A DNA stretch of 64,000 nucleotides from Corynebacterium aurimucosum (lineage in GTDB: Bacteria > Actinomycetota > Actinomycetes > Mycobacteriales > Mycobacteriaceae), in the NCBI RefSeq assembly GCF_030408555.1, contig NZ_CP047048.1, forward strand, positions 2,046,001-2,110,000, written 5' to 3'. A program made the position numbers and the translations under genes. Every line of letters starts with the position of its first letter. Position 1 is the first letter of the stretch. The notes beneath the pieces are model-generated. The model was not told the origin of the DNA. It saw only the letters and a program-made list of their open reading frames with translations, and ran no database searches. Positions 17,470 through 26,537 of this stretch are shown here, one piece after another.

Positions 17470-18843
17470 GTGTTATCTGCCATCCTGATGATTGTGGCGG
17501 GTTTCGCCGTCATCGCTCTCATTATCGTGGCCAACGCCTACTTCGTGGCGCAGGAATTCGCCTTCATGTCGGTGGACCGCACGCAGCTGCGCCAGCGCGC
17601 CGCGACGGGGGATAAGTCCGCGGAGCGCGCCTTAAAGATCACCCAAAAGACTTCCTTCATGCTCTCCGGCGCGCAGCTGGGTATCACGATTACGGGCCTG
17701 CTCATTGGTTATGTGGCAGAGCCCCTCGTGGGCCAAGGCCTGGGCCAGCTGCTCGGCGGCGTGGGCGTGCCCACGGGTGTGTCTGTCGCCATCGGCACGG
17801 TGACCGCGCTGGCGGTGTCGACGGTTCTCACGATGCTCTTCGCCGAGCTCTTCCCGAAGAACTACACCATCGCCGCACCCATGAAGTCAGCGCTGTGGTT
17901 GTCCGCATCCACGATGTGGTACCTCAAGATCTTCGGCTGGCTCGTCCACTTCTTCGAGTATTCCTCCAATGCCCTTCTCAAGGTCTTCGGTATCGAGCCG
18001 GTGGAGGATGTCGATTCTTCGGCCACCACCGATGACCTGGAGTCCATCGTGGATGCCTCCCACGAGGCCGGCGACTTGGATGAGGACACCTACCTGGTCC
18101 TCGACCGTCTCCTCGACTTCCCCGAGCACGACGTGGAACACGCCATGATTCCGCGCTCGCGCGTGGATGTCATCGAGCCGGAGACCACCATTGGTGAGGT
18201 GCGCGAGATGATGTCGGAGAACCACACCCGCTACCCCATCATCGACGATGAGCACAATCCCATCGGCGTGGCGCACCTCTACGACGTGCTGGGCAGTCAG
18301 CTGCCCCTGGCCACCCCGGCCCGGGAAATCATGAAGGAACCCGTGGTGGTGCCGGAGCTCATGCCGCTTCCCGACGTCGTCACGGAGCTTCGTGACGCCG
18401 ACGAGAAACTCGCCTGCGTCATCGACGAATACGGCGGCTTCGTCGGGATCGTGACCATGGAGGACTTGGCCGAGGAAATCCTCGGCGATGTCACCGACGA
18501 GCACGACCTCGAAGAGACCGAGGAAATCACCGAGCAGGACGAGACGCACTGGATCGTCGACGGTGACACCCCCATCGACGAGGTCGAGCGCGCCATTGGC
18601 CACGACCTGCCGGAGGGCGATTTCGAAACCGTCGCCGGTCTGCTCATCGCGCATTCCGGGACGTTGCCGGACGAGGGTGAAAAGCTCTCCATCGAGCTCG
18701 AGGCTGAACCGGAAGATTGGGTCGATGGTGACGAAGCCCCCATCCGCACGCTCAACGTGCGCGTCGAGGAAATCGACCGCCACGTGCCCTCCGTCCTGGC
18801 ACTCGAGCTGGTAGAGGAATTCCCGGAAGGAGAGGATGACTAA
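17470..18843 (+). CDS. CNNM/CorC-type transporter with CBS domains (hemolysin-like)
   Basis: This is a CNNM-family membrane protein of 457 residues. Three to four hydrophobic helices fill the first ~190 residues (DUF21 domain). A paired CBS module comes next (VEHAMIPRSRVDVIEPE...YPIIDDEHNPIGVAHLYDVLG and the second half to about 340), followed by a C-terminal CorC/HlyC-type domain (WIVDGDTPIDEVERAIG). The family is linked to Mg2+ efflux or homeostasis (MpfA-like). The GTG start sits behind the hairpin described upstream. Its stop overlaps the next start (TAATG). Confidence 0.9.
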   Translation: MLSAILMIVAGFAVIALIIVANAYFVAQEFAFMSVDRTQLRQRAATGDKSAERALKITQKTSFMLSGAQLGITITGLLIGYVAEPLVGQGLGQLLGGVGVPTGVSVAIGTVTALAVSTVLTMLFAELFPKNYTIAAPMKSALWLSASTMWYLKIFGWLVHFFEYSSNALLKVFGIEPVEDVDSSATTDDLESIVDASHEAGDLDEDTYLVLDRLLDFPEHDVEHAMIPRSRVDVIEPETTIGEVREMMSENHTRYPIIDDEHNPIGVAHLYDVLGSQLPLATPAREIMKEPVVVPELMPLPDVVTELRDADEKLACVIDEYGGFVGIVTMEDLAEEILGDVTDEHDLEETEEITEQDETHWIVDGDTPIDEVERAIGHDLPEGDFETVAGLLIAHSGTLPDEGEKLSIELEAEPEDWVDGDEAPIRTLNVRVEEIDRHVPSVLALELVEEFPEGEDD

Positions 18844-19910
18844 TGACTGATACCTGGTGGTTTAACCTCCTTATCACTATTCTCATCATCGCTGCTTCCG
18901 CGTTCTTCGTGGTCATCGAGTTTTCCCTCATGGGGGCGCGCCGCAACCGCTTGGAGGAGACTGCGGAATCCTCGGCGGCTTCGCGTGCGGGCCTACGCTC
19001 GCTGAATGAGCTGACCGTCATGCTGGCCGGCGCCCAGCTGGGCATTACCGCAGCGACCTTCGTCCTCGGTGCGGTGACCAAACCTTGGGTCCATCACCTG
19101 CTTATGACCCCACTGGAGGCCCTTGGCCTGCCGCTGGGCGTTGCTGACGTCATTTCCTTCCTGCTGGCCCTTTTCGTGGTGACCTTCCTGCACCTGGTCA
19201 TTGGTGAGATGGCGCCGAAGTCCTGGGCCATCGCCCACCCGGAGACCGCCCTTCAGCTCATCGCGGTGCCTGCCCGCGGCTTCATTTGGCTCTTCCGTCC
19301 GCTGCTGCTCTGGATCAACAAGATGGCCAACAAGCTGGTGACGATGACCGGCGAGGAACCTGTCGACCGCGCTGGTGCGGCCGGCTATGACGCGGAGACC
19401 CTTCGCCACTTGGTCGAGCACTCGCGCCTGACGGGCACGCTTGACGATGACTCCGCCAACCAGATCACCGGCGTCATCGAACTGGAAGCCGCCACTGCGG
19501 CCCAGTTGGCCCGCGAACACGGCTCGGAAATCCTGCCGCTATCCTCCGATGCCACCGTGGCTGAGCTTCATGACCTCGTGGTGCGCAAGTCCATCATGCG
19601 TGTGCTGGTCTACCCGCGTACTTCGCGCATCCCGCGCATCGTTCACGTGCGCGATACCTTGCTCGCGGACCCGGAAACTCCGGTGCTGGATTTCTCCCGC
19701 CCCGCACTGGCGGTGGGCTCATCCTCCACCGTGCAGAAGACGCTGGACCAGATGCGCGCCCGCAACGAGCAGCTCGTCATGGTGGGCAAGCCCACCAAGG
19801 ACAAGACCGTGTGGATCCTCACCTGGGATGACATCATGGGCCAGCTGTGGCCGCAGATTACGGAGCAGTTGGACCAGGCCGCGCCGGCCACCAAGAACCC
19901 AGGGGCTTAG
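18843..19910 (+). CDS. CNNM/CorC-type transporter, second paralogue
   Basis: This 355-residue paralogue of the preceding gene has the DUF21 membrane domain (helices at about 8-28, 60-80, 95-125 and 135-155) followed by a shortened CBS region that ends near residue 340, with no CorC/HlyC tail. The ATG overlaps the stop of the first gene, so the two are probably coupled and may form a heteromer. The C-terminal codons and the stop lie inside a perfect 34-bp palindrome. Confidence 0.88.
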   Translation: MTDTWWFNLLITILIIAASAFFVVIEFSLMGARRNRLEETAESSAASRAGLRSLNELTVMLAGAQLGITAATFVLGAVTKPWVHHLLMTPLEALGLPLGVADVISFLLALFVVTFLHLVIGEMAPKSWAIAHPETALQLIAVPARGFIWLFRPLLLWINKMANKLVTMTGEEPVDRAGAAGYDAETLRHLVEHSRLTGTLDDDSANQITGVIELEAATAAQLAREHGSEILPLSSDATVAELHDLVVRKSIMRVLVYPRTSRIPRIVHVRDTLLADPETPVLDFSRPALAVGSSSTVQKTLDQMRARNEQLVMVGKPTKDKTVWILTWDDIMGQLWPQITEQLDQAAPATKNPGA

Positions 19911-19932
19911 CGCGTACGCGCTAAGCCCCTGG
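19899..19932. terminator. Perfect 34-bp palindrome across the stop codon of the second CNNM gene
   Basis: Half-site CCAGGGGCTTAGCGCGT is followed directly by its exact reverse complement, so the stop codon TAG is inside the left arm. No T-tail follows at once, but a second small hairpin and the strong hairpin at 19985-20023 come next, so this is part of a terminator cluster between convergent genes. Confidence 0.6.
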
Positions 19933-19984
19933 CACACGAAGCTAGGCGGTGGCACGCAAAATTATTCGTGCCACACTAGCAGCG

Positions 19985-20023
19985 AAGAGCGCCGCCGAGA
20001 GAGGGAATCTCGGCGGCGCTCTT
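19985..20023. terminator. Strong bidirectional terminator
   Basis: A perfect 16-bp stem (AAGAGCGCCGCCGAGA with its complement) and a 7-nt loop is followed by CTTCTT on the plus strand and by a comparable pyrimidine-poor edge on the minus strand. It sits between the convergent CNNM pair and the 226-aa hypothetical gene and can serve both. Confidence 0.8.
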
Positions 20024-20072
20024 CTTAGGTAATCCTTGTGTGTTGGCAACAAGGAAGTCTGTGATGCGGCGA

Positions 20073-20753
20073 CTATGCGGTCGTGGCGGCCTTCTTCTGG
20101 CGCTTGGCGCGCACACGGGCAACGACGGCGTCGATACGCGCACGCTCCTCCAAGAAGGGCGGCGGGTTATGCCCGCGCATGGTGCGCACGAAGGCGGGGT
20201 GCGCCTCAACGACGGTGTGACGCCAAGCCTGCACGGCGATGAGCGAGGATTCACCCGCGCGCTTGTACAGATTCGGCAGGGAGACCACATCGAGGTTGCG
20301 GGCCACGGCGTCGGTTTGCGCCAGCACGTACTCGACCAGCTCGCGCAGGTAGGCGGCCACCGCGGCGGTGCGGCCACGCAGGGTTTCCGCCAGCTCCGAG
20401 ACCACAACGGGCGGGCCGGAGATGGGCAAGCCCTCAGCCAACGCGCGGGCGGTAAGCTGCTTCGGCTCCTCCACATCATTGTCACCGGAGGAGGCAGCGG
20501 AGATGGTGCCGGACTTCAGGCCGGAGACCAGCGCGTGGCGCAGGCCGATGAGCTCGCCGACACAACGCCCAGAATCCACGCGGGCGTCTTCGACGATATC
20601 CCCCAGTTCGGCTAGGCAGTCGAGGGCGAGTTCATCGTCCCAGTCCTCGATGGCCTCGATGAGGTGCTCGATGTAGTCAACGACTTCGTCGCCGATGTTA
20701 TAGATTTCTTGGGTCAGCTCACGGTGGCGCAGCTCGGCTGCGATCTTGTGCAT
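20073..20753 (-). CDS. Conserved hypothetical protein (226 aa)
   Basis: This soluble, mainly helical protein has no recognised domain. The N terminus (HKIAAELRHRELTQEIYNIG) and several acidic helices suggest an all-alpha fold, and the C terminus is basic (RAKRQKKAATTA). It lies between the CNNM pair and fadD; a gene of this kind occupies the same site in other corynebacteria, so I treat it as a conserved genus-level protein. No signal peptide or membrane segment is present. Confidence 0.75.
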   Translation of the reverse strand: MHKIAAELRHRELTQEIYNIGDEVVDYIEHLIEAIEDWDDELALDCLAELGDIVEDARVDSGRCVGELIGLRHALVSGLKSGTISAASSGDNDVEEPKQLTARALAEGLPISGPPVVVSELAETLRGRTAAVAAYLRELVEYVLAQTDAVARNLDVVSLPNLYKRAGESSLIAVQAWRHTVVEAHPAFVRTMRGHNPPPFLEERARIDAVVARVRAKRQKKAATTA

Positions 20754-20772
20754 AGGCTGCCCTTTCCGTGAG

Positions 20773-20789
20773 AACCTCTAGTTGAGGTT
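20773..20789. promoter_or_regulatory. Short inverted repeat upstream of the 226-aa gene
   Basis: AACCTC-TAGTT-GAGGTT lies about 20 bp before the start of the minus-strand hypothetical gene and could be an operator. It has perfect 6-bp arms and a 5-bp spacer. Nothing else supports this. Confidence 0.3.
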
Positions 20790-20878
20790 TAGAGTTTTTC
20801 TGACCCCGCTGACTCTATTAGAGATCCACCCATTCGGCTGCGCGACACTCCGAAGGAATTCACAGACTCCATCCAGCC

Positions 20879-22720
20879 TTATTTCTTGCCGGCGTAGAGG
20901 CGCTCGATATCCGCTGCGTAGCGCTGCGCCACGACATAGCGCTTGACCTTCATCGTGGGGGTGAGCTCGTTACTTTCCTCGGTGAGGTCCTGGTCGAGGA
21001 TGACGAACTTCTTAATACCCTCCGCGTGGGAAACGGTGGCGTTGACCTGGTTAATGGCGTCCTGGATATCCGCGCGCAGCGCCGGATCAGCCGCTACTTC
21101 GCGCATTCCCTTGGTCGCGGAGATGTTGTGATCGGCCTTCCAGCGCTTGAGCGCATCCTCATCCAGGGTGAGCAACACGCCGACGAACGGCTTGCCGTCA
21201 CCGACCACCATGGCTTGGGAAATCAGCGGGTGGGAGCGCAGGATATCTTCCATCGGGCCAGGAGAGACGTTCTTGCCGCCAGCGGTGACGATGAGATCCT
21301 TCTTGCGGCCAGTGATGACGAGCTTGCCATCCTCATCAATCTCACCCAGGTCGCCGGTGTTGTACCAACCGTCCTGCAGGGCGTTCTCGGTGGCTTCCTC
21401 GTTCTGCCAGTAGCCCTTAAAGACGATATCGCCCTTGATCATGATCTCGCCGTCGTCGTTAATGCGCATCGTCGTTCCACCCAGTGGTGGACCAACGGTA
21501 CCGATGGATTGATCGACAAAGTCGACGGCGGCGGCCGCGGCGGTTTCCGTCAAGCCATAGCCCTCATAGATGGTCACGCCGATGCCGCGGTACCAGTGCA
21601 GCAGATCCTGCGAGATGGCCGAACCACCGGAGATGCAATATTTAACGTCGCCGCCCATGGCTTGACGGATGGCGGAGTAGACCAGCTTGTCAAAAGCCTT
21701 GTGCTTGGCCTTAAGGACACGGTTAGGCCCCTCCGGAGTATCCAGCGCCTTCGAGTACTCGATAGCGACCTTCTCCGCGCGATCGAAAATGGCGCCCTTG
21801 ACTGCAGAAGAACCGTGAGCCTTGGCGGAAGCGCCGTTGCGTACCTTCTCAAAGACGCGCGGCACGCCCAGGATCAGGTTCGGGCGGGAGCGCGCGAATT
21901 CGATGGTGATGGTACTGAAGTCGGACCAGTGGTTCTGGGAGGCACCGCCGATGGTGACCGCCAGCGACACCGCGCGGCTAAAGACGTGTGCCAAGGGCAG
22001 GAAGGTCAGAACGTGGGAACCCGGCACGGCGATGGCGCCAATGGGGTTGGTCAGCAGGCCGCGAGCTTCCGCGAGCCAGTTGCGGTGGGTCAGCATACAG
22101 CCCTTGGGGCGCCCGGTAGTGCCGGAGGTGTAGACCAACGAGGCGACGTCATCGGTGCCCGTGGCCTCGATGCGCTGGTCGACGGTATCGTCACTGACAT
22201 CGCGCCCCTCGAACTTCAGCGTATCGATGGCGGAAGAGTTGATCTCTAGGATGCGGCGCAGCTGGGAAGGAGAGCCGTGCAACTGTGGGGTGCCATCCTC
22301 TTGCAGCTTCAGGTGCTTGACCAGCTCGGAGTGCTCGCGGGTTTCCGTGATGGCGAGGATGGCACCGGAATCCTCGATAATCCACTGGACTTGGGACATC
22401 GACGAAGAGGGGTACACCGGAACGGAGATAGCACCGGCCGCCCAGATGGCGTAGTCCAGCAGGGACCACTCATAGCGGGTGGTAGAGATAAGGGCTACGC
22501 GGTCGCCCTGCTCCACGCCGAAAGCAATGAGCCCCTTGGCCACCGCGTAGACCTCCTCCACGAATTCTTTAGCGGTCACGTTGACCCACTCATAGTTCGC
22601 GGGGCGGGTAAACAGCACGCCATGTGGGCGGGCGTGCGCCGTAGCCATCATCGCGGTAAGGCAGGTTTCGCCGTCCTTGATCTCGAACTCCGCCTTCGTA
22701 TGCGCTTCATTCAAAGTCAC
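20879..22720 (-). CDS. fadD15: Long-chain acyl-CoA synthetase
   Basis: This AMP-forming ligase activates fatty acids to acyl-CoA. The 613 residues contain the P-loop LVYTSGTTGRPKGCMLTH, the substrate-binding GYGLTETAAAAAVD, and the hinge WYNTGDLGEIDEDGKLVITGRKKD. I place the start at the GTG at 22720, which has GAAAGGA 7-8 bp upstream; the open frame continues to 22855 but would overlap malQ. It is divergent from malQ, as in C. glutamicum. The number in the symbol is by synteny and less certain than the activity. Confidence 0.92.
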   Translation of the reverse strand: MTLNEAHTKAEFEIKDGETCLTAMMATAHARPHGVLFTRPANYEWVNVTAKEFVEEVYAVAKGLIAFGVEQGDRVALISTTRYEWSLLDYAIWAAGAISVPVYPSSSMSQVQWIIEDSGAILAITETREHSELVKHLKLQEDGTPQLHGSPSQLRRILEINSSAIDTLKFEGRDVSDDTVDQRIEATGTDDVASLVYTSGTTGRPKGCMLTHRNWLAEARGLLTNPIGAIAVPGSHVLTFLPLAHVFSRAVSLAVTIGGASQNHWSDFSTITIEFARSRPNLILGVPRVFEKVRNGASAKAHGSSAVKGAIFDRAEKVAIEYSKALDTPEGPNRVLKAKHKAFDKLVYSAIRQAMGGDVKYCISGGSAISQDLLHWYRGIGVTIYEGYGLTETAAAAAVDFVDQSIGTVGPPLGGTTMRINDDGEIMIKGDIVFKGYWQNEEATENALQDGWYNTGDLGEIDEDGKLVITGRKKDLIVTAGGKNVSPGPMEDILRSHPLISQAMVVGDGKPFVGVLLTLDEDALKRWKADHNISATKGMREVAADPALRADIQDAINQVNATVSHAEGIKKFVILDQDLTEESNELTPTMKVKRYVVAQRYAADIERLYAGKK

Positions 22721-22795
22721 AGTTGTGTCCTTTCCCACAAAAATTAAATTCCAGCCCACTCTACCAACCGGATTTCTCCCACGCGCAGGAAGGGC

Positions 22796-24913
22796 GTGGC
22801 ACAATTGGGGGACGTGACTACCCGTGATCTGCTTCAAGAACTTGCCCAACGCCACGGCGTGGCCTGCGAGTACACCGCCCAGAACGGACAGCCCGTGTAC
22901 GTCAGCGAGGAGACAATTACCTATACGCTGCGCGCACTCGGCGTCTCTATCTCCGACCGTCCGGACGATGAAGAGCTAACCCAGGTCTTGTTCGAGGACT
23001 ACCTCGAACGCGCCTCCCGCCCGCTGCCGCCCTGCGTGGTGGCCCGCGAAGGCGCCGAAAAGTCCTTTGCCGTCCACGTCCACGACGGCGACCCCGTCAC
23101 CGTGACCATCGAGCTGGAGAACGGCGAGACTCGGCCGACCTACCAGGATCCGAACGACGCCCCGGCTGCCGACGTCGCCGGAACCATGTGGGGCGAAGCC
23201 AGCTTCCACGTCCCCGGGGACCTGCCCTTAGGTTTCCACAAGCTGCGCTTGTCCTCGCCCGGCATCGGTGAGCACGAGTGCCCGCTCATCGTGGTGCCCA
23301 ATCACCTCAGCACTGCGGATCGCTACCTTGACCGCCCCGCGGCGGGCGCGATGGCGCAGCTGTATTCGGTGCGCTCCGAGAAGTCCTGGGGCATGGGTGA
23401 CTTCGGTGACCTCGCCGAATTGGCGGAGACCTTGGCACCGGATTATGACTTCCTCCTTATTAACCCGCTGCACGCGGGCGAGCCGATCCCGCCAGTGGAG
23501 GATTCGCCTTACCTGCCCACCACTCGGCGTTTCATCAACCCGATCTATATCCGCATCGAGGATATTCCGGAGCTGAAACAGCTCAGCCCGGAGCTTCAGG
23601 AAGACGTCGCCGAACTCGCCGCCGAGTTCCGCGAGCGCAACCGGTCTGCCGAAGAGATCGACCGTGATTCCATCTTCGAAGCCAAGCTGCAGGTCCTGCA
23701 GGAGCTCTTCAGCAAGGGGATGACCCCAGAGCGCCGCACCGCCTTCAGCGAGTACCAGCGCCGCGAGGGCCGCGGCCTGCGCAACTTCGCGCTGTGGTGT
23801 GCAGAGACTGAGCTTTCGCGCCACAGTGGACGCCGCCACGCGCTGAGCCTCGACGTCAACGACTTAGCCGAGTTCTACTCGTGGCTGCAATTCCTCTGCG
23901 ATGAGCAGCTGGATGCCGCCCAGCGCCGCGCGCTCGAGGCCGGCATGAGCATCGGCCTCATCACCGATATGGCCGTAGGTATCCACCCCGCTGGTGCCGA
24001 TGCCGTGAATCTGGCGGAATACCTCGCCCCGCAATGCTCGGTGGGCGCCCCGCCGGATGACTATAACCAGCAGGGCCAGGACTGGTCCCAGCCACCGTGG
24101 CACCCGGTCCGCCTGGCGGAAGCCGGCTACGAGCCATGGCGTGATTTGCTGCGCACAATGCTGGGCAATGCTGGTGGCCTGCGCGTCGACCACGTGCTGG
24201 GCCTGTTCCGCCTGTATTGGATCCCGCGCCAGTCCACCCCGCTCAACGGTACCTACGTGACCTATGACTGGGAGGCCATGCTCGGCATCCTCGCACTCGA
24301 GGCTGAGCGCGCCGGTGCGGTCCTCGTGGGCGAGGACCTGGGCACCCTGGAACCGTGGGTCCAAAACGCCTTGCGCGATATGGGCGTGCTGGGCACCACG
24401 ATCATCTGGTTTGAGCACGCCGAGGACGGTCCCACCCCGCGCCCGCAGGACCAATATCGCCACATGGCGATGTCCTCGGTGGGCACGCACGATCTGCCGC
24501 CGACGCTCGCCTACCTGCGCGGCGACCACATCGAGCTGCGTGCCCGCCTAGGCCTTTTGACCCGCCCCGTGGCGGAAGAAGTAGCCGAGGACCGCGCCTG
24601 GCAAGAAAAGGTCAAGGATAATCTGCAGGCCTATGGCATGTTGGAGAACCGCGAGAGCGAAGAGGACGTGCTCGTCGCCCTGCATCGTTATGTTGCGGGA
24701 ACTCCCTCGGCGCTGACGGTCACCAACGTGGTGGACATGGTCGGTGACGTGCGCGCACAGAACCAGCCGGGCACGACGAAAGATCAGTACCCGAACTGGT
24801 GCATCCCGCTGTGCGATACCGCCGGCAAGCCGGTGCTCTTGGAAGATCTACCGAAGCAGGAGCTCTACCAGCGCCTCGCCCAGGCCGCCCAACGTCCGGG
24901 CACCCAACGCTAA
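22796..24913 (+). CDS. malQ: 4-alpha-glucanotransferase (amylomaltase)
   Basis: This GH77 enzyme transfers alpha-1,4-glucan segments in maltose and maltodextrin metabolism. At 705 residues it has the long actinobacterial form with an N-terminal ~150-residue extension. The catalytic domain shows KSWGMGDFGDL, GLITDMAVGIHPAGAD, the nucleophile region GGLRVDHVLGLFRLYWIP, acid/base VLVGEDLGTLEP and SSVGTHDLPPTLAY. The GTG start has AGGAAGG shortly upstream. It is a single gene, divergent from fadD. Confidence 0.95.
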   Translation: MAQLGDVTTRDLLQELAQRHGVACEYTAQNGQPVYVSEETITYTLRALGVSISDRPDDEELTQVLFEDYLERASRPLPPCVVAREGAEKSFAVHVHDGDPVTVTIELENGETRPTYQDPNDAPAADVAGTMWGEASFHVPGDLPLGFHKLRLSSPGIGEHECPLIVVPNHLSTADRYLDRPAAGAMAQLYSVRSEKSWGMGDFGDLAELAETLAPDYDFLLINPLHAGEPIPPVEDSPYLPTTRRFINPIYIRIEDIPELKQLSPELQEDVAELAAEFRERNRSAEEIDRDSIFEAKLQVLQELFSKGMTPERRTAFSEYQRREGRGLRNFALWCAETELSRHSGRRHALSLDVNDLAEFYSWLQFLCDEQLDAAQRRALEAGMSIGLITDMAVGIHPAGADAVNLAEYLAPQCSVGAPPDDYNQQGQDWSQPPWHPVRLAEAGYEPWRDLLRTMLGNAGGLRVDHVLGLFRLYWIPRQSTPLNGTYVTYDWEAMLGILALEAERAGAVLVGEDLGTLEPWVQNALRDMGVLGTTIIWFEHAEDGPTPRPQDQYRHMAMSSVGTHDLPPTLAYLRGDHIELRARLGLLTRPVAEEVAEDRAWQEKVKDNLQAYGMLENRESEEDVLVALHRYVAGTPSALTVTNVVDMVGDVRAQNQPGTTKDQYPNWCIPLCDTAGKPVLLEDLPKQELYQRLAQAAQRPGTQR

Positions 24914-24914
24914 A

Positions 24915-24939
24915 GCGTCGTCCCTCTAAAGGACGACGC
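24915..24939. terminator. Hairpin terminator between malQ and small membrane genes
   Basis: A perfect 9-bp stem GCGTCGTCC / GGACGACGC with a 7-nt loop lies directly after the malQ stop. The loop contains the TAG stop of the convergent 53-aa gene. It probably acts on both strands. Confidence 0.65.
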
Positions 24940-25087
24940 CGACGATGGCCACCACGACGATGAGCGTGATCATCAACCAGAGGGTCACGCTCACTCGGGA
25001 TTTGGGTAGTGCGCGCTTGCGGTGAGAAGGCTGTGAGCGCTCGGGGTCCCACAGGCCTTCGCGGTGATCATCGGGAGTCATGGTCAT
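24926..25087 (-). CDS. Small membrane protein (53 aa)
   Basis: The 53-residue frame begins MTMTPDDHREGLWDPERSQP, has a basic linker (HRKRALPKSR), and ends in one hydrophobic helix (SVTLWLMITLIVVVAIVGVV) at the extreme C terminus, so it looks tail-anchored. AGGA lies just before the ATG. It overlaps the upstream 54-aa frame by 20 bp, and its stop lies in a terminator loop. I do not recognise it. The helix and the tight packing make it likely real. Confidence 0.6.
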   Translation of the reverse strand: MTMTPDDHREGLWDPERSQPSHRKRALPKSRVSVTLWLMITLIVVVAIVGVVL

Positions 25088-25232
25088 TTATCCTAGTCCG
25101 CCCCTCCACGAGTGTGTACACGCGGTCGATGGCCCACATCAACCCCCACCCCATCACGGTTGCGGCCGGCACTGCGGTGACGGCAAGCACCGCCATTTGC
25201 GCCCACACTGGCGCCTGCACGAGCCATTCCAT
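25068..25232 (-). CDS. Small membrane protein (54 aa)
   Basis: The frame begins MEWLVQAPVWAQMAVLAVTA and is almost entirely hydrophobic to about residue 36, giving one long or two short membrane helices, then a short charged tail (EGRTRINDHDSR). The 3' end overlaps the start of the 53-aa gene, so the two are probably translated together. GAGGG before the ATG is closer than ideal. It is divergent from the carboxylesterase gene, 23 bp away. The function is unknown. Confidence 0.55.
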   Translation of the reverse strand: MEWLVQAPVWAQMAVLAVTAVPAATVMGWGLMWAIDRVYTLVEGRTRINDHDSR

Positions 25233-25255
25233 GCCCTCAGGGTAGCCTGTTCACC

Positions 25256-26527
25256 ATGAGCAGTGCACCTTTCGACGTCACCTGCCCCGCGGGCACCATC
25301 ACCGGCTACCTCGATGAGGACGTGGCCCACTTTCACTCCATCGAGTACTCCCATATCCCGGGGGATTTCGAGAACCCCGAACCTGCCCCGCCCCGTGACC
25401 AGGATGCACGCACCCCGCACCCAGAGAAGGTCGCGCTCACCATCACCGCCCCCGCACCCGGCAGCCGCACCACGTCACTGGCGCCCACGTTGGTCTATAT
25501 CCACGGCGGCCGCTACGAGCACGGCTCCCACGAGGATCCCCGTGCAGAGGGCACGCCCACCGCACAGGCAGGCATCGTCCACGTGCAGCTGGGCTACCGC
25601 GTGGGCCTGCCGGGGCTTGCCCGTTTCCGTGATGATGAGCCCGACCGCTACCGCGCCATCGAGGACCTGCAGCTGGGCTTGGAATGGATCCAGCGCAATA
25701 TCGAGGCCTTCGGCGGGGATCCCACCAACGTCACCATCTTGGGCCAGTCCGCCGGCGCCAACGCCGTGCTGTGGCTGTGTCGGCGGGACCACTACCGCGG
25801 GGCCTTTCGCCGAGCACTAGCGCTCTCCCCGGGCTTCCCGCGGGAGACCTTCGAGGAGCGCAGTGCCACCCTGCGTCAGGTGATGAAGAAGCCCATCACG
25901 CGTTCCTCGCTTGCGGCGATGAGCCAAGAGGAGCTTGCCGCCGGCTACGCCAAGTTCCGCAAGAAGTACAGCCTCGATATGGCGCTGGGCCCCACGCCCC
26001 TGGAGTGTGGGCAGCTTGCCGACGTCCCCCTCATCCTCGGCAGTACCCGCGACGAGTTCTACAACATCCCGGCCACACGGAAGATTGACCGCTCCCCGTT
26101 CCGCGGCCTCATCCTGCGCTATGCGGCGCCGCGCTTTGGCTTTCCCCGCAATGGTTTCCAACCTTGGTATCAGGTGGCGCAGCACATGGACAAGGAGCGC
26201 CCAATGGGCCGGATGGTGGGTGATGCCATCATCCGCCGCTGGGCTGCAGAGGTAGCGGAGAAGGCACCGGGTAAGACCTGGATGGTGGAGTTCATCCGTT
26301 CCTCGGGCCCAGCCCTGCACTGCGAGGAGCTGCGCCCGCTCTTCGGCAGAACGCCTCTGGCCCAGTGGCTACAAGATTTTGTGCGCACCGGCGAGCCCGG
26401 CTTCGAGGCCTACCGCCCCGAGCACGCTATCTGGGAATACAACCTGGATAACGACGAGAACCGCGTGGCCTACGCCAGCTTGGATTATATTTCGGCGGCC
26501 TTCGCCCAGGATGGCAGCCTGCTCTGA
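25256..26527 (+). CDS. Type-B carboxylesterase-like hydrolase
   Basis: This alpha/beta hydrolase of 423 residues is of the carboxylesterase/lipase family. The oxyanion segment VYIHGGRYEHGS lies at about residue 80, the nucleophile elbow ILGQSAGANAV at about 165, and IQRNIEAFGGDPTNV precedes it as usual in type-B esterases. It is shorter than most family members (about 500) and has no signal peptide, so it is cytosolic. The substrate is unknown. It faces idi across only about 10 bp. Confidence 0.85.
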   Translation: MSSAPFDVTCPAGTITGYLDEDVAHFHSIEYSHIPGDFENPEPAPPRDQDARTPHPEKVALTITAPAPGSRTTSLAPTLVYIHGGRYEHGSHEDPRAEGTPTAQAGIVHVQLGYRVGLPGLARFRDDEPDRYRAIEDLQLGLEWIQRNIEAFGGDPTNVTILGQSAGANAVLWLCRRDHYRGAFRRALALSPGFPRETFEERSATLRQVMKKPITRSSLAAMSQEELAAGYAKFRKKYSLDMALGPTPLECGQLADVPLILGSTRDEFYNIPATRKIDRSPFRGLILRYAAPRFGFPRNGFQPWYQVAQHMDKERPMGRMVGDAIIRRWAAEVAEKAPGKTWMVEFIRSSGPALHCEELRPLFGRTPLAQWLQDFVRTGEPGFEAYRPEHAIWEYNLDNDENRVAYASLDYISAAFAQDGSLL

Positions 26528-26537
26528 TCCAGGGGCA

